Under the pieces are notes generated by a model that saw nothing but the letters and a program-made list of their open reading frames with translations, did not search any database and was not told the DNA's origin. 64,000 nt of DNA from Viridothelium virens. Lineage: Eukaryota; Ascomycota; Dothideomycetes; Trypetheliales; Trypetheliaceae. A program made the position numbers and the translations under genes. Where the stretch lies: assembly GCA_010094025.1 (NCBI GenBank), contig ML991776.1, forward strand, positions 310,001 through 374,000. Reading direction: 5' to 3'. This document shows, in pieces, positions 45,454-54,866 of the stretch. Each line of letters begins with the position of its first letter. Positions within the stretch are counted from its first letter, which is position 1.

Positions 45454-46970
45454 TCACCCTTTGTCGATTGCTGCGGTCTTGTCATGTCGATGTGTGTTTG
45501 GCTGCTGAACCGTCTCTTCTGTCTCAACGCGGGAAGGACTTCCTGGTACCTCCGCTTTTCCTGGCTTCCTCTCAACCGTGCCTGTCGGGGCTTGATCTTC
45601 GTGTCCGGCTACTGAGTCGTCCTCCAAGGGATCACAGCAGAAGACTGCAAGCAATCGATCCACAACCTCTCTCACCTTTTCCGTCTGCACATGGAGCAAT
45701 TCATCTCGCATGTGCTGTCTGAAGGCAAATACAGCGCCTTTGTACGCTTGATGGTACACGAGTTTGTATGTGTCAGCTTCCGAGGGCATAGACGTGCTGT
45801 CTTTTCCTTGTACTGGCTGCGTTTCGAGTCCTGCGCTTTGTCTGCGTGAGTCTGGCTTGCGCGACCGTGAGGAGAGACCATAGAGCCGCAAGCCGGCCAT
45901 GATGACGCGAGAAATAGTCTCCTTGTTGCGTTCTTCCATTAAGGACACAATTGCTGCATCAGGCATAACTGGTAGATGAGAGGCTCTCGCGCTTGCATTT
46001 GGTATGCTCGTAGAGCGTGTTCGGGAATGTCCAAGAGGTGGGCGCATAGCTCCATTCGAAACTGCAGTTGGTGTTGATTCGTTACGATCTTGGACTTGGC
46101 TTTCAGTCGAGGGAGTTGACTGCAAGGTAGAGTCTTGCTGGGAATGCTTTGATGCAGCAAGAGCGATACTTTCACCTCCATGTCGATTGGCCTTCCTCCG
46201 CCGTTCCGTGGCTTCCTCAAACAACGAGGCGGTTCTTTTGCGTTTGAGCGCTTGATCTGAGTGCTCACTATCGAAGACGGGTACGAGAAATTGCCCCTCT
46301 ATCTGTTCATCTGTATCGTCGGAAGTGTCTGCCTCTTCCTTGGTCGGTACTTCCGGTAACGGAGGATCAAGAGCCCGATACTGAATAGCCTTCAACAGGT
46401 CGGATGAGAGCGGAAGTGCATGGACGCAATATTCGCCAAATCTTGCGCGGAACGGATGTCCTGTCTGGGGAAGCGACTCTGGAAAGCGCTCAGCATCAGC
46501 GATGGGTTGCGACAGATAGAATACGATCTCCGTGGTACGGGGGTTTGCAGGCTCCACATTTTCTTCGTATTGGACACGAGTGAGAATACCAGTACAAAGT
46601 TGCTCATGCGAATTCGATAGATGTTCTTGCAATTGTTCCTCCCTAATAGGTGATTGTCTTTCTGGCGAATCGGGAGTTCCGAAGAGATAGAAAAACGTCT
46701 CAAACCATGTTGTGGTTTCAGCGATAGTAGTCCAGACGCCTAGGTTAGGGCCATTGACCATATACAAGGGGACATAATTAACATTAATTAAACTCAAAAA
46801 ATGCAAGGTTGTGCCAGACGGGAGTATTTCGTTTGCATGGTTCTGCTCGGATGTTGACAAGTGAATATCTAGCATTAATTTAGAGTCCTTCTACGTTCGT
46901 CATAAGTCGGGCAGACGATACCTCTGATTACCTCATTTCTGTGATAAATGTTCCCTGACCAAAGATCCAT
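45454..46970 (-). CDS. Sld7-like DNA replication initiation protein
   Basis: Two exons, 46970-46932 and 46887-45454, giving 490 aa; the intron is only 44 bp (GTAATC..GAAG) with a TTATGAC branch-like site. The first exon gives MDLWSGNIYHRNE and joins to DSKLMLDIHLS. The N-terminal 170 residues look folded, the middle is Ser/Lys-rich and disordered, and a C-terminal helical block reads YKLVYHQAYKGAVFAFRQHM and VREVVDRLLAVFC. That last block is what I know as the Sld7 C-terminal domain in fungi. Sld7 supports Sld3 at replication origins in yeast. If the first exon is wrong, the protein starts at Met 46875. Confidence 0.58.
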
Positions 46971-47344
46971 GGTGCGAGGGGAAGCAAAAGTGTTGGGAAA
47001 ACTTGGCGTGAATATCTGGAAGTTGATCTCGAGTCGTACGCGACATCTCGTGACTGCGCGACGCGGCCAAACTCAAATTCGCGAACCAGCACGATGGGCG
47101 AATGCGTTTTCAGCGTCATTATGTACTGGTTTTCCTAACCGTCTAGCGATATAGCGGCTCTTTACAGCGGGTTTTGCTTCAGTTCCACTGCTACATATGA
47201 AGCGATTGAAGTAGGCGATGGCTCAACTTCAAAGCCCATGTAATTCCTTCAGAACACTTCGCTCAACGTACATTCGAACAGAGTCCGACCTCAATCATGA
47301 TATGCAAACATCAATAACAAACTATGACCAGACGCTTCATTTCC
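46971..47344. other. Intergenic, nothing recognised
   Basis: Promoter of the Sld7-like gene and 3' flank of the Pex22-like gene. A 63-codon frame overlaps the first Sld7-like exon in another frame and is not supported. Confidence 0.45.
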
Positions 47345-48699
47345 TCATTCCCTCCCATTGACCCTCCTCTCCCATTCCTCTCCGATCCTCCCCGCATCCA
47401 AAATCTCGACTCCCTTCCCCAACCCCACCGCATCACTCTCCTCATACCATCTCCTCCTTCCCACTCCGCTATCTTCCCCCTCATCCTCCGTATCTAACAG
47501 CCCGCCAGCCTCGTCTCCGACCACTACCACTATCTGCCTCACCCAATTCCTCAAATCCAATACGTCCCGCCCTCCTTCCCCCGCCAACGCGTCGCTCACG
47601 TACACAATCTCCAGCTCTAACGCCTTGACCATAGGTACGTAGCCGTTCGGCGTCGTAAACGGCATGATTTGGCTCTTCTTGTCAACGAGCGCTGTAGCTT
47701 GGTTGTAGAGGGCGTCAAAGAGAGGGCTCTCGTCGGGTTTGGGAGAGAGTCGCTCAAGGTCAGAGCCAGGCGTTATGGCGGGAGTAGAAATAGCGGAGTA
47801 GGAAGACGGGAGGGAGGCGTGGCTGGTGGAGGTGTTATTGTTGGGAGCGTAAATGAAGATGAAGAGATTGGTGCGCGCAGGATCGAGATGGGTGGGGAGA
47901 TGGGAGAGTATCGACTAAGAAGGACGTTAGTACATGGGAGAGAGGGTTGGCAGCCAGAGGGGCGTACGGTGTGTTCGGATCGGTAAGAGTCGTTTCCAGC
48001 ATTCAATTCCCCAATGCCCGATTCAGCGCTCACGACAAGCCCCACGTTCCTCCTTCTCCCACTTCCTCGCGAAGAGCCAGATGGCTGTACCAGTGATGTC
48101 GGCCTCCCGACCGACGCATTGAAGGCGTTGGCCTGCGACTTGACAGCCTGTGTGCTTTGTTCGCTCAACGCAACTGCGCGCCGCCTCTCCTCTGTCTCCT
48201 CTGACCACCTCGAATGGTCCCCAAAGTCGTCTTTGTCTTCTTCCCTTATCGACTGCAGCGCGCCTCCTACAGCAGCTCCTGCAGCGGCCACGCCAGCAGT
48301 GATCTGCTTTCCCGCAGTATTGATGAGTTGTTGCGGAGATGGTGTCCTCCGAATGGCGCCTGACATGCGCGCCATAAATGTGTCTTCCTCTCCCGTTCCT
48401 CGCATTTCCGAATCAGGTGGTAGGCCATACTGCGACGGCGGTCCTCCCATTGACCCTGGTGGGTAGGGACCAGGAGGTGGACCAGAGTAGCCATCTGGAG
48501 GTGGTGGACCGTAGTCCGGTCTGGGGTGATTCGAGTCGTCGTCGTCTTCGACGGAGTCGCGTCGTTCGCTCCATATCCATACTGCTAGCCCAATGGTAGC
48601 GGCGGTGACAGTAAGGACGAGAGGGACCCAGTGCCCAAGGACCGAGTGATTGGAGCGTGATTGGCGACGACGATCGAAACGGTCGTAATTATAGGACAT
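47345..48699 (-). CDS. Pex22-like peroxin
   Basis: Two exons, 48699-47968 and 47914-47345, giving 433 aa. A short basic N-terminus (MSYNYDRFDRRRQSRS) precedes one transmembrane helix (WVPLVLTVTAATIGLAVWIW). A Gly/Pro-rich linker follows, and then a folded domain starting NVGLVVSAESG and, after the splice, SILSHLPTHLDPARTNLFIF. It ends with a Rossmann-like part (GYVPMVKALELEIVYVSD, WVRQIVVVVGDE). Fungal Pex22 has this layout and anchors the ubiquitin-conjugating enzyme Pex4 at the peroxisome for Pex5 recycling. The frame is open 60 codons further upstream to an ATG at 48879, but 48699 gives the usual short N-terminus before the helix. Confidence 0.72.
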
Positions 48700-49607
48700 T
48701 TTCGCGATTTTCACATAGTTCGAGGTATATTGCGTAATATGGTCTGGCGGAAATACGGGGTATAGTTGTGGGACGAAAGATGCGCGACCGAGGGATGTTT
48801 TGTTTAACGAGTTTGTTTGGGGCGGAAGAGGCTGGATTGGGGGCGGGGAGGAGACAGGGGTATTCCGCAGTTTGCTCATCTACCACCTACGGAGTCGTGG
48901 GAATATCTTGCCACCAAATAGCATAACTGACGGAGTGGGAACAGACCATGACAACTCCGTGGAGAGTTTGCAATCCGTACCACAAAGCTTTCAGCTTTGC
49001 TATTTTCAACATTTTGAGTCGGAGTCAGTATCCTTCCCATCGTTTGCGATAGACCGACTTCCTATCCCGAACTAGCAATGAAGACCACTTGAGTCGTTGA
49101 CTTCTATTTTGACTCATGGTTCCATTTTGCTTAATTTCCGAGCTTAATTCATAGAGCTATTCTTTGTGCCTTGAGACCTGGTTATCGTCTTCTTTGCATT
49201 ATAATTCTCTCAAAGACTCTTGGAACAAAGCTGAACTGGCTCCAGATGCTGGGACCGCTTAGGGAGGACGTGAGTGGGCCGTGAGAGGACGTGGGCAAAG
49301 TCACAAGGAAGGCATCTAGATGGCCTTTGCGACTCACAATACTCCGGGATAGGTTCCTAGCCTCGTACCCTCCGTACCCTAACCCGAAGTTAACCCTATC
49401 CAAAGTACGTTTTCGTAGTTTTGAGATAGTTTGGGTGCTTGGAGCACTGTCTTTCCGCCCAGGTCCTGTACAGCCACCTAAGTCCTCCCTAAGCGGTCCT
49501 CCACATGCTCTAGCCCAAAGTCTGGGGGCGCACTTGGTATAAATTGGTACCCAACTACTATCACTCTATACGTCTTGGTTTATCAGTAATAGAAAAGCCT
49601 TCTTACA
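48700..49607. other. Divergent promoter region, PEX22-like / P-loop gene
   Basis: About 0.9 kb between divergent genes. A GGTATAAATTGG sequence lies near 49536, about 70 bp before the next ATG, a plausible TATA box. Nothing else was recognised. Confidence 0.45.
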
Positions 49608-50292
49608 ATGTCAGCAAAGCCCCTAATATGGATCAACGGATTTCCTGGCGTAGGCAAACTCACCATTGCCAAAGCCCTTATCTCCCTATTGGAAAGCAAC
49701 AGACCTATCTTAATCGACAACCATCAGCTGATTGACCCAGTCGCTGCCGACTTTCCACGGGACCATCCAGATTACCAAAGTGAACGATGTCGGCAGAGAA
49801 ATGTCACATTCACCGAACGTGTTGAACATCCAGACTTACAGGACCAAGTGGTCGTCTTCACCGGTAAGATCAAAATTGGGCAAGGATTCGTCCGCAGACT
49901 GCTTCATTGAGTTTTGCATGCTGATGTGCCTTTATGAAGATTTTCAATCCAATAATGAACTCGGCCGAGGGGTGGCGCGCGAATATGAAGCCGCAGCACA
50001 ACGAAGTGGGCGTCCCTTCCTGCCTATTTATTTGGAATGTGAAGTCGACGAGAACGTACGAAGAGTAGCAAGTGCACAGCGTACGAATAGCGGTACAACC
50101 AAACTCTTGGACTCCGAGGTACTTAAAGGAATCCGCGTGAGATGTCACTTGTATCGATTTGATGAGATCAAAGGCATTAGTCTTGATTTATCGTCCATAG
50201 CGCCCCAAGAAGCGGCTGAGGCGCTCTTAGAGCAGATTAACGAAATCTTGCCAAATCTTCAGAAGCACCCGAGAAACACGTTAGCTAGGTGA
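49608..50292 (+). CDS. P-loop kinase-like protein
   Basis: Two exons, 49608-49863 and 49940-50292, giving 202 aa. The Walker A motif GFPGVGKLT is at residues 11-19 in a typical beta-strand context (PLIWINGFPG). The join gives VVFTDFQSNNELGRGVAREY, followed by RPFLPIYLECEVDENVRRV and TTKLLDSEVLKGIR. This order (P-loop, substrate strand, LID-like region) is that of small nucleoside or adenylyl kinase-like proteins common in fungi and bacteria. The substrate is unknown. It precedes the multidomain asparaginase/AsnRS-like gene on the same strand by 530 bp, but I see no proof that they work together. Confidence 0.7.
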
Positions 50293-50819
50293 TTACTTAG
50301 CGCTCCATGGATCTCATTGTCGTTCGATACGGTGTCGGAGGCTACATATGTGGCATGAGGCAGAGCAGGCAAACCCTTGACAGCACTGCCACAAAACGCC
50401 CACATGTCACGTTTCGTCATATCAGAGATACCGCACGCCTAATTCTCCGAACAGCAGCCCGGCAGCACGCCGTTTGTTGCAAAAACCGGAAAAAGTGATA
50501 TCATGTACTTCACAAAGGATTTCTTCGGCAATGCTGAAGCCGAAGCATGACAATATGGATCATGACCTAGTGGATCGGCATGGTCTGTTGTTTGCTCCAC
50601 CGTCATCAAGCTAAGTAGCACAATATATATATGGCGCGCCGGATCTCCAGCTTCAAGAACCGAGTGAATCATTTATACTCTATCCAATCCCGTCAGTGTA
50701 TCATTAAAGATCTTAGTCCTTTGCGTCAGGGCCACCAAGACTATAGGTCGGGAAATCCCGAGTGAAATTCCCTGTCGCGGTATAGCCGGATAACGTTGAG
50801 CCAATCAAAAGACTTCAGC
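50293..50819. other. Intergenic, nothing recognised
   Basis: Promoter region of the multidomain gene. It contains an ATATATATATGG run near 50623. No repeat or coding frame was recognised. Confidence 0.4.
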
Positions 50820-53800
50820 ATGACTCCTAGACCCTTGCGCTGGGCAGTTGTGATCCATGGCGGCTGCACCAACACCTTGTTTGATCCTGAAGTTCAGCGA
50901 GACATTCAAGATAACCTCGCCACCATCCTTGGGACTGTTGAATTGGCTCTCAAAGAGGGTGTCCAAGCAAAAGATGTTGTTGTGAAAACAATCTCGGCCT
51001 TGGAAGATTGCCCTCTATTCAACGCTGGAAAAGGCGCCGCCTTCACACTCGATGGAGGCCATGAGGTAAGTAGCCCAAGAGATTTCTTTCAAACACTTGT
51101 GCAGTACTGACTGGGATAAATGTAGCTCGAAGCTGGTCTTGTCGATGGCCACTCAGGCTCCTATGGTGCTGTATCTTGCCTTACTGTGACCAAAAATCCG
51201 ATTCTTGCTGCAGATGCCGTCTTATACCGTGGAAATCATTGCATGATAGCTGGAAGTGCTGCCGATGACTTGTCCAGGAAGCTTGGTCTGGAGATAGTCC
51301 CGAATACTTACTTTAGCACAATCTCTCGGCGTGCCTTCTGGGAAGCTAATATTAGGATCGGACACCAACGCACGGCATGGGAAGCTGGTACCGTAGGTGT
51401 CATTGCCCTTGATTCACACGGCCACATTGCTGTCGGAGGCTCTACTGGTGGCATTTCCGGCAAAGATAGTGGAAGGGTTGGAGACACAGCAGTGCTCGGT
51501 GCCGGCCTTTTCGCAGACTCGAAGCTAGGTGTTGCCTGGTAAGTATTTCCTGGCAGTACCTTGCCGCGGCTGGGGGGTTCCTCAGCTGGTAATCAATACA
51601 ATGTTAACTCAGTTTCATTGTTATGACCGTGTTGGCCCATGTTAAGGCGGCGTTAACATGGACCAATAAGATCATAACAGTAAAGTCGAAATCACATTGT
51701 ATTAATTACCCGTTGAGGAACCCCCCAGCCGCGGTAAGGTACTTATACCTTATGTTCTACACCTTAATTTTCTGCTCTCTTGAATGTTGGCTCGACTCTA
51801 GCACTGCGCTTCCTCACACGAACTCGTTTTACTGACGAAATAACAGTAGCGGAGCGGGCGACGAAATTTTTCGGCACTTGCTTGCTACCAAAGTCACAAG
51901 TCACCATTCGCACGGTCTTAGTCTTGAGGCCGCAACTCACAAAGCACTTTCGCAGATATCCCTGACGGGTAAGCCATGTGCCATTGTGGCAATGGATAAA
52001 GAGGGCATGGTATCTATTCAATCAACGAGCCGCCTTTTCTCAACGGCGTTGGGTTCTTCAAACCAGCCTTCCACAGTACATATACACCAGGCTACCCTAC
52101 CAGTACTGCCCCAGCACATTTTCTACAGTGACTCACATTTGTCTGCCGGGCTATCGCAGTTTCCAACTACACAAGGGCAATCTACGGCCGTTCTCAAGCA
52201 TTCGGCGCCAAGTTTATTCTCTCTTGAACAAGCAGATTTTCTAAGAGCCATGATCACCATCAAGAGCTTGCAACAGAAGCTCCGCGCTTTCTATGGTGTA
52301 AATCGCTGCGCTCTTATTACTGAGGGAAACCACCCTATCTCAATGATTCCACTGCATGGTCTGAGCGAAGAATGGAAGCCAGTCATTGGCAATGCAAATG
52401 AATTCCACGAAGAGTTTCCTGGCTACATTACATCAAAGGATGGCCCCGAGATGGACAAGGACCGACAGGAACAGATTGCCTTTTCGATCAGAGCCGAAAT
52501 CGGCCTTGAAGAACCATTCAATTACCAGTTCCAAGGCGAGAAGCATGACAGCAATCTCTTCGCTCGGCTTGTCAGAGGTGAGCTACCTCAATCTCGCATA
52601 TGGGAGACTGATGAGCATGTTGCGTTCCTGACGCCTTTTGGAAATACTCCTGGCTTTACGGTTCTTGTGCCTCGGGCTCACCTCACGAGCGACATTTTCT
52701 CCATCGATGATAATGCTTACTTGAAGCTTTTGGCTGCCGCTCACACTGTTGGCAGGCATCTAATAAGCGCTTTCCACGTCAGTCGCTGTGGTATGATATT
52801 TGAGGGGTTTGAGATTGACTATGCTCATATCAAGCTGGTTCCAATCCACGAAACCCATCTTTTGAATGTAAAGCTAATCACCACTACTGTGGTACAGGAA
52901 GCAAGCTTTGAAGAGACTTATCAAGGATACATAACATCTCTTAACGGCCCTCTTTGCAAAGACATTGAGTCCTTATCTGCCGATGCTTCATCAATCCGAA
53001 GAACTATTTTGAGCGCGCGAGCCAAAGCTCCACGCAGTTGGGTATCCCCAGTGGACCATGCAGCAGCTGTACTCACAGAGCCTTGGTACAGCAACTTATT
53101 TGCGGCACAAGACTCGCTTTTTCACAGCTCGGTCAACTTTTTCAAGCATCGACTCAATTACAAGTACACTTTTGTCCCAGCTACCACGGACGCAATCAGC
53201 TCACCTATGGGTCTTGGATCGGATTCTGTGCCTGTCCCCATAAACTTCCTAGGCCAAGATACCCATCTCGCCGACTCAATGCAGTTCGCTCTGGAATACT
53301 CCCTGCGCATAGCGGATGATTCGCCCGGTGTCTACTATATTAGCACTTCATTTCGCGGAGAAGACCCTGATGCTATGCACCTTAACCAATTTCACCACGT
53401 GGAATGTGAACTCATTGGTGATTTTCAGAAGGGCATCTCCGTCGCAGAAAAGTACCTGGTCAGCGTTATCTCTGCAATGACTCGTGATCTATGCGGGCCT
53501 ATCCAAATGCCGGCGGGCAGCATTGATCATCTTGACGCATTCTTGGAGCTACATCGATCAAACAGTGGGAAGCTACCGCAAATTACAGTTGAAGAGGCCC
53601 TCAGCCTTCCACAAATGGATCACACTTGCTGGAAACATGCCGTACAAGGCGACCCAAAGCATGGTCATTGTATCACCCGCGCCGGCGAGGTGAAACTGAT
53701 CGAACATTTTGGTGGCGCTGTCTGGCTCACTGAAATGGATCATCTCAGTGTCCCGTTCTACCAAGCCTATGTTGAGGGAAGCTTGGACAAGAAAGCTCGA

Positions 53801-53965
53801 TGTGCCGACTTGCTCCTGGGAAATGGCGAAGTGCTCGGTCTTGGCGAACGTCATGTGCATGCTAGTGACGTACTTCGAGCTTTGGATCAGCATAAGGTTC
53901 CCACTGAGCCGTATACTTGGTATTCGGAAATGAGGGAGACGAAGCCTATCCAAACCACAGGATGA
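50820..53965 (+). CDS. Asparaginase-type Ntn hydrolase / tandem HIT / AsnRS-like fusion
   Basis: Exons 50820-51065, 51126-51538 and 51847-53965 give 925 aa. Residues 1-290 form a type-2 asparaginase/isoaspartyl peptidase: FNAGKGAAFTLDGGHE, GLVDGHSGSYGAVSCL, the nucleophile Thr171 in EAGTVGVIALD, the substrate loop GRVGDTAVLGAG and CSGAGDEIFRHLLATKV after the last splice. Residues 325-420 look like a degenerate HIT domain. Residues 453-555 are a clearer HIT domain (NLFARLVRGELP, PGFTVLVPRAHL, YAHIKLVPIHE). Residues 620-925 resemble the class-II core of asparaginyl-tRNA synthetase, with motif 2 in YYISTSFRGEDPDAMHLNQF, then HHVECEL and ADLLLGNGEVLGLGERH. There is no anticodon-binding domain. 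The frame stops at TGA 53963-53965, and class-II motif 3 continues in frame beyond it. Each domain call is strong. The joint function is unknown; amide or aspartyl chemistry through an adenylate is inferred. Confidence 0.8.
51559..51739. mobile_element. Foldback MITE (TA target duplication) in an intron
   Basis: A 181-bp element flanked by TA on both sides. The left end CCTTGCCGCGGCTGGGGGGT and the right end, read in reverse complement (CCTTACCGCGGCTGGGGGGT), match for about 46 bp with few differences. The inverted symmetry continues to the centre (TTGGCCCATGTTAA against TTAACATGGACCAA around GGCGG). It has no coding capacity. TA duplication suggests a Tc1/mariner-type source for the transposase. 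It lies in intron 2 of the fusion gene (51539-51846), which is 308 bp with it and would be about 125 bp without. The high symmetry suggests a fairly recent insertion. Confidence 0.85.
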
Positions 53966-54067
53966 GGCATGGGTGTTGAGCGTTTTCTAGCCTGGCTCTT
54001 CCAGCACAATGATATTCGTGACTTGGTCACTATGCCAAGGATGAAGGGCTCTTCATTCTCTGTCTAA
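53966..54067 (+). other. In-frame continuation encoding class-II synthetase motif 3
   Basis: Directly after the TGA the same frame stays open for 33 codons to a TAA. It reads GMGVERFLAWLFQHNDIRDL and then VTMPRMKGSSFSV. GMGVERF is the class-II motif 3 (GxGxER) with the AsnRS-type follow-up (FLxWLLxHxDIRD, PRxKG). In AsnRS-like proteins the residue at the TGA position is Trp (TTGWGMG), one base away. The segment is thus the true C-terminus of the ancestral protein. Confidence 0.8.
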
Positions 54068-54081
54068 TACTCTCGAAATAC

Positions 54082-54126
54082 CATTCTATTGATTACCAGT
54101 TGAGGAACCCCCCAGCCGCGGTAAGG
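54082..54126. mobile_element. Solo terminal fragment of the same MITE family
   Basis: 45 bp closely matching the right end of the intronic element (GATTACCAGTTGAGGAACCC through GCCGCGGTAAGG). No matching inner half is present upstream. It lies just beyond the TAA that ends the fusion gene's extended frame. Confidence 0.7.
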
Positions 54127-54258
54127 TGTTCTGATTGCTGTCATTCTTGAAACTACTGCGTTGGTATCTTACATGATTCGACTGAATGATGGACTCGATA
54201 TCTTACACGATCTCCCTTGCTGATGTACCTTCATCACCACAAATGAAAGCAAATGCCA

Positions 54259-54381
54259 ACTTTACTGTTGTGACCTTGTTGACCCATGTTAACGCCGCCT
54301 TACATGGGCCAACATGATCATAATGGTCATAACAGTTAAACTGAGGTAACATTGTATTAATTACTAGTTGAGGAAGCCCCC
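54259..54381. mobile_element. Truncated, diverged copy of the same MITE
   Basis: About 123 bp aligns by eye with the internal and right part of the intronic copy: TGTGACCTTGTTGACCCATG, TACATGGGCCAACATGATCA, ATTGTATTAATTACTAGTTG and AGGAAGCCCCC. The terminal CCGCGGTAAGG is lost. It is more diverged than the intronic copy and so is older or decayed. Confidence 0.65.
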
Positions 54382-54400
54382 GGTCTCAAACACACCCGGC

Positions 54401-54516
54401 GGGGAAGAAGAGGTGAGAGACGACGGGCAAGAGAGAGGGGAGGAGGAGGGAGATGAGGAGGAGGAGGAAGAGAAGAAGAGAGAGAAGAGGGAGGGGAAGA
54501 AGAAGGTGGAGAACGA
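54401..54516. repeat. Purine-rich (GA) tract
   Basis: About 115 bp almost entirely G and A on the plus strand, made of irregular GAGGAGGAG and AAGAAGAG units. It directly follows the truncated MITE copy and precedes the eIF2B gamma promoter. It is simple-sequence DNA with no coding claim; polypurine tracts of this kind can act as promoter elements or form triplex. Confidence 0.7.
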
Positions 54517-54866
54517 CGTGGTCACTGGGCCGTCTGCAACACAGTAGAGTTATTCCTTACAGGTAGTATCCCCGTGTATTCACCCAACGGCAAAGACATG
54601 GTCGTTGATAGCTTAGATGACCCGCAGTAAGGTACCTTTCAAATACAGTCATGCCAAAAAGGTGTCCGAACGTTGGTACGGGAAAATTGTTGGGGGGTTG
54701 CCCGAACAATTTTAGTACTGTAATAAATACTTGCATTGAATAGGTACCTATAGTGGTGGGGTGCGCCAATTTCCTAATTGCCTGTGAGAGAAGGACATGT
54801 ACTCTACCTAGTATTCCAGCCCAAGCTCTGGATGCAAACCGCACTTCGACCTTAAAACAATACAAA

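Larger units (their letters stand above)
54127..54866. other. Intergenic between the fusion gene and eIF2B gamma
   Basis: Holds a truncated MITE copy, a purine tract (both listed separately) and the eIF2B gamma promoter. No coding frame was recognised. Confidence 0.5.

Noticed and set aside
49864-49897. 34-bp intron in the P-loop gene (acceptor CGCAG at 49897)
   Set aside because: It keeps frame but leaves an odd DCFIEFCMLMCLYE insert. The longer 76-bp intron ending at 49939 restores FTDFQSNNELGRG, as expected for the family.
53963-53965. Repeat-induced point mutation as the cause of the TGA
   Set aside because: The implied change on the other strand is C to T in a CpC context, not the CpA context preferred by RIP, and the surrounding gene shows no wider signature of the process.
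53966-54067. Programmed readthrough producing a peroxisomal isoform
   Set aside because: The extension ends in SFSV, not a PTS1 tripeptide, and the TGA is followed by GGC, not the CTA readthrough context.
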